Shown: positions 1-5,853 of the stretch, piece by piece
Numbering within the stretch: the stretch's first letter is position 1
Layout: every line of letters begins with the position of its first letter
Assembly: GCA_035945515.1 (NCBI GenBank)
Contig: DASZAE010000382.1
Span: 1-10,550, forward strand
Reading direction: 5' to 3'
DNA length: 10,550 bases
Source of the DNA: RH2-MAG17b sp035945515
GTDB taxonomy: Bacteria; Acidobacteriota; Terriglobia; UBA7540
The notes under the pieces: generated by a model
Databases searched by the model: none
Told to the model about the DNA's origin: nothing
What the model saw: the letters and a program-made list of their open reading frames with translations, nothing else
Position numbers and translations under genes: made by a program

Positions 1-384
1 GGTATATTGCTTGCCCGGGTCGGCCCACGTGTCGGAATAATGCAAGTCCAGAAGGAGTTTAAATCCCAATGCTTTGGCTTTTTGGGCGGAAGCAATCGTG
101 TACGCAAGATTGTTCGGCAGCGAAACAGGGTTGACGAAAAGTCTCAGCCGCACCCAGTTATAGCCATGATCTTTGAAAATCTGAAGAGCAGGTTTCGTCT
201 GGCCATTGTCTTTGAAAACAGTGCCGTGGTCTTCCGCCTGCTTGAGAAAAGACACATCGGCGCCGATGATGTACTGCGTCTGGGCTTGCGCGCGCAGGCC
301 ACACGCAAACAACAAGCCCGCTCCGAATAGAACAATCGATAGAACATTTTTGTGCTTATTCTCAAGTCGCAAAAAATCAGGCAT
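1..384 (-). CDS. GH53 arabinogalactan endo-beta-1,4-galactanase, N-terminal part (runs off the window)
   Basis: This is the N-terminal 128 codons of an exported glycoside hydrolase of family GH53, which cleaves internal beta-1,4-galactosyl bonds in pectic galactan (type I arabinogalactan). Residues 1-35 form a signal sequence: charged start with K10 and K12, then a hydrophobic stretch 14-28. It is cleaved either at RAQA/Q35 by signal peptidase I or, less likely, at the lipobox-like LLFAC with Cys28. The mature part follows the family pattern: GADVS at 41-45, the first-strand RLRLF..NP at 79-86 with the paired arginines, and LDLHYSDTWADPGKQ at 112-126, the best known GH53 signature. The catalytic acid/base and nucleophile glutamates lie further on, outside the window. 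The ATG at 384-382 has GGAG seven bases upstream (395-392). It starts 65 bases after the TPR gene on the same strand, so the two are probably co-transcribed. Family assignment is firm; exact substrate is inferred. Confidence 0.92.
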   Translation of the reverse strand, partial: MPDFLRLENKHKNVLSIVLFGAGLLFACGLRAQAQTQYIIGADVSFLKQAEDHGTVFKDNGQTKPALQIFKDHGYNWVRLRLFVNPVSLPNNLAYTIASAQKAKALGFKLLLDLHYSDTWADPGKQYT

Positions 385-449
385 GTTCAGGCTCCAAAAT
401 CTCGAATTCACAAGCTGACTAGGGCGTTTTGGCGGCTTTGGCCGGCGCG

Positions 450-1694
450 CTACCGCGAAGGGGCAGGCGGACTTGCCTCGGAGGACTTCGGCTGCTGGTT
501 CATCTGCCGGTAAAGCGTCCTCACCTGGTCCATCGTTTGCTTTATTTCCTGGAACAGCCTCATCTGCTTCTCGGCATCATCCGGCATTTGCAGGTTCCGG
601 TAGGTCATCGCGAGCTGGTAATGAGCTTCGCTGTTGAGCGGGTCCGTTTGGACCGCCATTCGCAGATACTTCAGCGCCTCTTGTGGCTTTTGCATTTTCA
701 TCAGCACGCTGCCAAGGCCTAACTGCGCTTCGGCATTGCCAGGATTAAGTTGAAAGGCGTGTTGATAGTGAACATGGGCCTGTTCGGTATCGCCGCGGAG
801 AAGCGCAATGCGGCCCAATTGGCATTCAATTGCGGCGCTATCGCCTTCCTTCGCGCGAGCGGTTTCAATTTCCTTTTCCGCCTCCGCCTGCGCTCGCGGA
901 TCAGCGGGAGTTAATTGCAAAATGGACTCGCCCAATTCAAAGTGCACGCCCGCAAGATGTGGATCGATGGCGAGCGCCTTCTTGTAATGCTTGATCGCCC
1001 CTTGGACGTCTCCCTCATTCACCAGGCGCTCGGCTATCACCTCCTGCATTCGAGCTGAGCCGGGCGCTTCGACGGCCAGCTTGTTCACAATGCCGTCGGC
1101 CATCTCGGTGTAGACCCGTTGCGCAAGGTATAAAACGTTGATGTCATCCGGATTGTCTTCCACCAGAGATTGCAGAAGCGGCGAAGCGCGGTCAAAGTCG
1201 CCTTCACGGTAGTAGAAATCAGCCAATTCCATGCCCACTTCAGTGCGCAACTTTTTGTCCTTAATCTCTGAATAAGAGCTTTGAAGCAGGGCTGCGCCTG
1301 CGCCGTTCCCCAAGCGAATTTCGCAAATGCCTAAAAGAGCCTTGGCTTGAGTGATGGCAGGGCGAACGGCCAGAGCGCGGCTAAAATCCTGCGAGGCAGC
1401 CCGGCAATCACCCTGGAAAAATGCAATGACGCCCAGGTTTGCAAGCGCGTCTGCATTTTGGGGATCCAAGGCCAGAACCGCGCGCAATTCCGTTGCCGCA
1501 ACTTCCGGTTGGTTATTCTTCAGCGCGTTCTGGGCTCGCTGGAGATGAGCCTGAATATCCGCCGTCCTTGATCTCCCCGTCTGCGCAGCGGATGTGAATG
1601 GTGAAGCAAAGAGAAAAACCAGAAAGATTACAAGCGCCAGGTTCAGGCCAAAAACCGCGCGCGAAGAAGAGGGCGCACCCCCTGTGGAGTGCAT
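450..1694 (-). CDS. Secreted TPR-repeat protein
   Basis: This is an exported, helical, protein-binding scaffold of about 414 residues made largely of tetratricopeptide repeats; no enzymatic domain is visible. From the ATG at 1694 it has a 15-residue n-region, a hydrophobic core (about residues 15-30) and a cleavage site SAA/Q near residue 37. There is no lipobox cysteine. TPR units are clear at about residues 46-80 (AATELRAVLALDPQN), 80-113, 216-249 (GAIKHYKKALAIDPH), 290-320 (AHVHYQHAFQLNPGN) and 322-356 (ALKYLRMAVQTDPLN), ending in a Pro/Ser-rich tail. The start is uncertain: the frame is open to a TTG at 1817 and an ATG at 1799, and none of the starts has a good SD. I prefer 1694 because it gives a normal signal peptide; 1799 would give an N-terminal tail of about 50 residues before the hydrophobic segment. 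It lies between a TonB-dependent receptor and a galactanase, so a role as the receptor's surface or periplasmic partner is plausible but inferred. Confidence 0.88.
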   Translation of the reverse strand: MHSTGGAPSSSRAVFGLNLALVIFLVFLFASPFTSAAQTGRSRTADIQAHLQRAQNALKNNQPEVAATELRAVLALDPQNADALANLGVIAFFQGDCRAASQDFSRALAVRPAITQAKALLGICEIRLGNGAGAALLQSSYSEIKDKKLRTEVGMELADFYYREGDFDRASPLLQSLVEDNPDDINVLYLAQRVYTEMADGIVNKLAVEAPGSARMQEVIAERLVNEGDVQGAIKHYKKALAIDPHLAGVHFELGESILQLTPADPRAQAEAEKEIETARAKEGDSAAIECQLGRIALLRGDTEQAHVHYQHAFQLNPGNAEAQLGLGSVLMKMQKPQEALKYLRMAVQTDPLNSEAHYQLAMTYRNLQMPDDAEKQMRLFQEIKQTMDQVRTLYRQMNQQPKSSEASPPAPSR

Positions 1695-1809
1695 GGCCGT
1701 GTCGGTTGCAGCCAGGCAATCACCAGCGCGGCGGACGCTGGCCGGGTTTTTCTTGTTGTTGAGGGGCTTCACGATCAAGGATGCAAGCGAATCCGGCATA
1801 CCCGATTGT

Positions 1810-1835
1810 AGCCGCAAACAAAGTGGATTGCGGCT
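1810..1835 (-). promoter_or_regulatory. Intercistronic hairpin ahead of the TPR gene
   Basis: There is a perfect 8-bp inverted repeat, AGCCGCAA (1810-1817) and TTGCGGCT (1828-1835), around a 10-base loop. In the minus-strand transcript it lies in the 145-base gap after the receptor stop, ending ten bases before the ATG at 1799, where an SD would normally stand. No T-run follows on either strand, so it is not a standard intrinsic terminator. It could be an mRNA processing or stabilising hairpin between operon genes, or could tune translation of the TPR gene. Structure is seen; function is inferred. Confidence 0.45.
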
Positions 1836-1944
1836 GTGTCAAAAGAAAACGTGAGCGCCCGATTGAATGGTGCGACCCAGCCCATAGTCTTTGCTATCGA
1901 TCCCAGTCTTACCCATATTCGCCACAGCATCTCGCGCGTCAGGG

Positions 1945-4900
1945 TCAGAAGGTAAGATGCACGCCGAGTTGTATAATGCGGGAGCCGCCCTCAGGCCCGG
2001 TGATTGTGCCGCTGGTGGGATCTGCCAGCGCCCCGGAGGATGTGTAGCCCACGTTCGCATCGGGATTGGCGTAATTGACGTGATTGAGCATGTTATACAT
2101 ATCCGCCCGGACCTCGAGATGCGTGTTTTCGAAGTGCAGGGGGAAAACCTTGGCAATACTGAAGTCGATGTCGCTATAACCGGGGCCAATCAGGGTGTTT
2201 CGTCCCGAGCTGCCAAAGGTTCCGGGCGCAGGGTTGGCGTAGGCCGCCGGGTTGAACCACTTTCCATTCGTAGGATTGGGCACATTGGGGTTGCCAATCA
2301 ATTCGGGATACAAGGTAGAACCATTGGCTAATGAAGGAGCCAGTCCGGGGTCAATGCCAGTTGCAACGGAACCCTGAATCACCGGAGTGAATGGAACGCC
2401 GCCATGCCATTGGAAAATACTGGAAACGCGCCAGCCTCCGGCCACCTGATTGGCTATCCCGTGAAGCGCAAAGGCGCGCCCGCTGCCGAATGGCAGCGCG
2501 TAGACCACCTGGCCCACAAGGGCATTAGCCACGTCAAAGTTAGACAAGGCGTAATTGAAGGCGGGGTTGTATGCGTTCTGATAGATGTCGACGCCCGATC
2601 CATGACCGTTGCCCGTGCCTGTGTCCATCGATTTCGACCAGACGTAATTCACCTGCAAATCCAGGCCATTCCTCATCCTCTTCTGAAGACGAATCTGCAA
2701 GGCATTGTAGTTCGACCATCCAATATAGTTTTGAGCCTGAATTGAGGTGAAGATGGGATTGGGATTGCCGCAGTTGTAGCCGGTGCACCCAAGTTTCCCT
2801 GCGGGAGCTTGGTTAATATTGGTGGCGAAATTGAGATTGTTGCCGTGGGTGTGGACAAAACTCGTGTCCAGAAGAATGCCGCCCGCGAACTCGTGCTGAA
2901 CGCTGAAGAGAAATTGCTGCACGAAGTTTACAGGCATGTTTCGCGGGTAGTATGTCACGCTGCTAAAGTTGTCGATTTCCGGCGAAAGCGTTTGAAGGGT
3001 GGGAAAGACAACCGTTCCTGGAGGTGGTCCTGCCGCCAGCTTGAACGGCGAGCTCCCGAAGACGTATCCTCCGTAGCCAACGTTGTGCGGATTAAAGCCC
3101 AGGCCGAGTGCTCCATCCGTGTAATTTTCGGCGTCGCGGGGAGCGTCAAAAATACCGTAGCTGGCGCGAATCGACCAATTCTGGCGAGGTGACCAGGCAA
3201 TCCCGACCCTGGGAGCAAATTCCCTATTGTCGGCATTCTGGATGGTCGTCATCTTGCTAATTGACCCTCCATATTGTGTGTCGCCCTGGCCGCCATAGAG
3301 AATCGCGCCCTTGTAAAGCCCGCCATCCGCGGTATTCGGCAAATTAGGGTCGTAATTCCCGAATAGATTCCCCTTCACGCCCCAGCCAGATTGCATTTGC
3401 CAGCGAAGACCCAGGTTCAACGTCACGCGTGATGAAACATTGTAGTCGTCGCTGGCGAATAGCGCCGAATTCCACATATGAGCGCCGGTTTCGTCTGACT
3501 CATAGACGTACCACCCATAAACGTTGCCAGACAAGAAGTCGGCATAGGGAATTCCGGTAACGCCCCCGTTAAATTCGAAGTTGCCCGAAGTGATGTCACC
3601 CCAATTGGTATAGTTCTGATAGTTCCTGTCGTACTCACCGCCCAGCTTAATTGTGTGCTTGCCGCGAATAAGCGTGAGAACGTCGGAGTAGTTATAAACC
3701 TCTTCGCCCAAAACCGCGTCGATGTTGCCGTTTTCGCCACATCCAGCGCCCAAAGCAAAGCACCCGGCGCCCGCCCCGGAATCAACTGTAACCTTAGGGA
3801 ATACGTTGGCAGGAGCATTCGTGCCGTAGGCAGGCTCAAGGCCAATCGTTGCCGGATCGTTCTTGCCGAGCGAGGGTGGGTGATAAGAATCGAGCTCGTG
3901 CATGGCCCCGGCCCGAAACTCGTTCAGGGTGGTCGGGGTAATCGTATAGACGTCCGATATCTGGCCCGTCAGGTTGTAGTTGTGGGCTTGACTTATGGCC
4001 GACGCGTCGTTGGGGTAGAGAGGGTCCGGCGGAACATAACTGACGAAGTTAGGATAATAGTTGAAGCTGACTGAAAGCTTCTGTTTGGAGAAAATGTTGT
4101 AATCGACCTTGCCCGTATACCACGTCGACGTATTCGGGCTGCTGCCATTAAACACATAATTGTTAATCGCCGGGCAGGTTTGGGGATTGGAAGCGGAAGG
4201 GGACGCGGGACCGGGGCATCCCTTCACCCATCCCGGAGCACTCGCCGGAGGGAAATAGCTTTGAAGCTTCAACGCTACGGGATCTGGCGTTGCCAGCAGC
4301 GAGCCCGACGGGCTGAAAAACGCCGGGTTCGCGCTGCCCGTAATCCCATAAAAATCACCCGCTTCCATGGCTGCCGTCGGATAACTGTAGAGTCCGGAAG
4401 TCGGAGTCGACGAAGGATTGCGCTGATAGTTGAAAAAGAAAAACAGCTTATTCTTCTTGATCGGGCCGCCCACGCTGCCGCCATAGTTGTTCCAGTGCTC
4501 CACTGCCTTTGGTCCCGACCGATTATAGAAGCCCCTGGCATTGAGCGCCGTGTTTTGAATGAATTCATACGCGCTCCCGTGCCATTGGTTAGTCCCGCTT
4601 TTTGTGATCACGTTAATCGCGGTGAGACCGTTGCCGTATTGCGCGGGCGCGTTGCTTGAATTAATGCTGATCTCGGAGACGGAGTCAATCGGGAGAATGT
4701 TGTTGCTATTGTTGAAATCTCTCGGATCGGTGGACGCGGAGCCGTCGGTAAGAAAGTTGATGTTATACCCCTGCGTGCCGTTAATGCCAGCTTGCTGGCC
4801 CCCTCCGACCATCCCGCCGCCGCCGCCGGTATTCACCCCCGGAATGAGTTGGATCATCTCACTGCGCCAATCGACGCCTGTGATTGGCGCCGCGTCAATC

Positions 4901-5334
4901 GCCGCCGAAGTAAGATTTACGCTCTGTCCGGTGGTTTGGGTTTCGAGGAGAGGCACAGGGGCGCTCACAACCACTTGTTGGGTCGTGGCTCCGATTTGAA
5001 GCGTGGCGTTAACGTCCAAGGTTTCGATCCGCAGAACAATGCCCTCGCGGATAAAGTTGTGGAAACCTTGCTTTGAGAGGGTGATGGTGTAACTTCCCGG
5101 TTCCATAAACGGAACGTCGTACCGGCCGGACTGGTTGGTGGTGGTTCGATTCACGACGCCGGTCTGTATGTTCTTAATCGCGACCGCCGCGCCCGGAATT
5201 ACGGCGCCGGATGAATCTGTCACCGTGCCTCGGATTTCTCCAGAATTCGCGTTCTGCGCGGGAAGCCGGCTGGCTGCAGCCAGAACCACGAATATCGCCG
5301 CTGCGGTCAGTTTCCATTTCTTTCTGGTCCTCAT
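1945..5334 (-). CDS. Oar-type TonB-dependent outer-membrane receptor (left arm)
   Basis: This 1129-residue outer-membrane transporter of the Oar/carboxypeptidase-regulatory-like class would bind an extracellular ligand and import it with TonB energy. It has a signal peptide (basic MRTRKKWK, hydrophobic 9-24, cleavage after LPA at 26, mature Gln27). A CarboxypepD_reg-like domain follows (about 32-115: GEIRGTVTDSSGAVIPGA, with the G70-R-Y-D turn). The plug is about 120-300, with PITGVDW where relatives have the LPLNGRNF motif, a glycine-rich loop at 170-179, and SGTNQWHGSAYEF leading into the barrel. The barrel continues to a C-terminal Phe (LGVHLTF). Its only six cysteines form three close pairs (about 373/387, 524/531, 851/856), probably disulfides in outer loops. 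The ATG at 5334 has a strong SD, GGGAGGAGGGAG, about six bases upstream. It heads the minus-strand cluster with the TPR and GH53 genes, suggesting galactan fragments as ligand; that ligand is inferred. Confidence 0.95.
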   Translation of the reverse strand: MRTRKKWKLTAAAIFVVLAAASRLPAQNANSGEIRGTVTDSSGAVIPGAAVAIKNIQTGVVNRTTTNQSGRYDVPFMEPGSYTITLSKQGFHNFIREGIVLRIETLDVNATLQIGATTQQVVVSAPVPLLETQTTGQSVNLTSAAIDAAPITGVDWRSEMIQLIPGVNTGGGGGMVGGGQQAGINGTQGYNINFLTDGSASTDPRDFNNSNNILPIDSVSEISINSSNAPAQYGNGLTAINVITKSGTNQWHGSAYEFIQNTALNARGFYNRSGPKAVEHWNNYGGSVGGPIKKNKLFFFFNYQRNPSSTPTSGLYSYPTAAMEAGDFYGITGSANPAFFSPSGSLLATPDPVALKLQSYFPPASAPGWVKGCPGPASPSASNPQTCPAINNYVFNGSSPNTSTWYTGKVDYNIFSKQKLSVSFNYYPNFVSYVPPDPLYPNDASAISQAHNYNLTGQISDVYTITPTTLNEFRAGAMHELDSYHPPSLGKNDPATIGLEPAYGTNAPANVFPKVTVDSGAGAGCFALGAGCGENGNIDAVLGEEVYNYSDVLTLIRGKHTIKLGGEYDRNYQNYTNWGDITSGNFEFNGGVTGIPYADFLSGNVYGWYVYESDETGAHMWNSALFASDDYNVSSRVTLNLGLRWQMQSGWGVKGNLFGNYDPNLPNTADGGLYKGAILYGGQGDTQYGGSISKMTTIQNADNREFAPRVGIAWSPRQNWSIRASYGIFDAPRDAENYTDGALGLGFNPHNVGYGGYVFGSSPFKLAAGPPPGTVVFPTLQTLSPEIDNFSSVTYYPRNMPVNFVQQFLFSVQHEFAGGILLDTSFVHTHGNNLNFATNINQAPAGKLGCTGYNCGNPNPIFTSIQAQNYIGWSNYNALQIRLQKRMRNGLDLQVNYVWSKSMDTGTGNGHGSGVDIYQNAYNPAFNYALSNFDVANALVGQVVYALPFGSGRAFALHGIANQVAGGWRVSSIFQWHGGVPFTPVIQGSVATGIDPGLAPSLANGSTLYPELIGNPNVPNPTNGKWFNPAAYANPAPGTFGSSGRNTLIGPGYSDIDFSIAKVFPLHFENTHLEVRADMYNMLNHVNYANPDANVGYTSSGALADPTSGTITGPEGGSRIIQLGVHLTF

Positions 5335-5430
5335 GGCAATCTCCCTCCTCCCGATTTTTCACCCGTTTTTGTGGTAAGCCCATCGCAGGTAACAAGGCTC
5401 GCTGCGATGCACAACCCCTGTTTTGGCGTT

Positions 5431-5464
5431 CGCTCCGGCGTGAGCCGCGCCCGGCTGCGGAGCG
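5431..5464 (-). repeat. 34-base imperfect hairpin in the leader of the left receptor gene
   Basis: Two nested inverted repeats can form one stem: CGCTCCG (5431-5437) pairs with CGGAGCG (5458-5464), and inside it AGCCG (5443-5447) pairs with CGGCT (5452-5456) around a 4-base loop. An asymmetric bulge of five against one base separates them. The 12 GC-rich pairs end about 100 bases before the receptor ATG, so on the minus strand it would sit in the 5' leader. No T-run follows on either strand, which argues against an intrinsic terminator. Function is unknown. Confidence 0.45.
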
Positions 5465-5603
5465 CGAGATGTCTGAATCGGTTCGTTCAGAATTCTCAGA
5501 GGACACCGAATATAGCGATGATGCCGGGCGAAAGCACCTAACTAAAGATAGGGAAAGAAATCTTGTGCTTCAGCCCTGCACAGGCAAGGTGTTGCGCACG
5601 GGG

Positions 5604-5613
5604 ATTTGCAAAT
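5604..5613. repeat. Perfect 10-bp palindrome, candidate operator
   Basis: ATTTGCAAAT is a perfect palindrome placed 56 bases upstream of the -35 box of the right-facing promoter, a distance at which activators often bind. It stands in otherwise mixed sequence. A 10-bp palindrome can arise by chance, so this is only a candidate binding site. Confidence 0.3.
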
Positions 5614-5655
5614 GTCCATTCCTCCCCCGCTAGCTGCCAACCATACTTAAGCTTG

Positions 5656-5698
5656 AAAAACAAAAAATCTTGACATCACTACGCGTATGATATCTAAT
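5656..5698 (+). promoter_or_regulatory. Sigma-70-type promoter with UP-like A-tracts for the right receptor gene
   Basis: The -35 box TTGACA (5670-5675) matches consensus in all six positions. A 17-base spacer follows, then TCTAAT (5693-5698), which matches the -10 consensus in five of six. Two A-tracts (5656-5660 and 5662-5667) lie directly upstream of the -35 box, as in UP elements that contact the RNA polymerase alpha subunit. Transcription should start near 5705, giving a leader of about 150 bases before the ATG at 5854. It would drive the right receptor and possibly the GMC oxidoreductase behind it. Promoter match is seen directly; activity is inferred. Confidence 0.72.
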
Positions 5699-5701
5699 AT
5701 C
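5675..5701. promoter_or_regulatory. Palindromic operator-like elements overlapping the promoter core
   Basis: Two symmetric elements lie on the promoter. The first is ATCACTACGCGTATGAT (5675-5691), in which ATCA and TGAT flank the palindrome TACGCGTA with one extra base; it fills the -35/-10 spacer. The second is GATAT-CTA-ATATC (5689-5701), a perfect inverted repeat covering the -10 box. A dimeric repressor bound at either would block RNA polymerase. No regulator gene is in the window and I do not recognise the operator family, so this stays a candidate. Confidence 0.35.
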
Positions 5702-5853
5702 TCAGTTTCACGGCCTGGGAATCCCGGAGCGAACCTGCCGGAAAATTGTCTTTCGGGCCGCGCCTTGGCTTTTAGCTCGCAGAGTTGGGGAAACCGGATG
5801 CAATCGCGGCGGCAACGCTTGCTGCGACAAACGGATGTTCGTGAGGAAGCAAA

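Larger units (their letters stand above)
5335..5853. other. Divergent intergenic control region between the two receptor genes
   Basis: These 519 bases separate two divergently transcribed receptor genes and carry no credible gene. From left to right I see the strong SD of the left receptor (5341-5352), a 34-base imperfect hairpin (5431-5464), a 10-bp palindrome (5604-5613), a sigma-70-type promoter facing right with an A-tract element (5656-5698), palindromic elements overlapping its spacer and -10 box, and the SD GAGGAA (5843-5848) of the right receptor. The right-hand transcript would have a leader of about 150 bases. No good promoter facing left was found. The lengthy leaders on both sides leave room for post-transcriptional control, but no known riboswitch was recognised. 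Confidence 0.8.

Noticed and set aside
433..444. Small CGGC-CAAA-GCCG hairpin after the TPR stop codon
   Set aside because: A 4-bp stem with no T-run between two co-directional genes 65 bases apart is too weak to call a terminator.
4814..4829. CCG-rich tandem run, possible simple-sequence contingency repeat
   Set aside because: It is short and encodes a glycine-rich plug loop in frame with mixed codons nearby; nothing indicates phase variation.
5509..5573. Possible minus-strand promoters: TATATT (5514-5509) and CTGAAG with TATCTT (5573-5545)
   Set aside because: TATATT has a -35 matching only two of six bases, and the second pair matches three and four of six. Neither is better than expected by chance in 500 bases.
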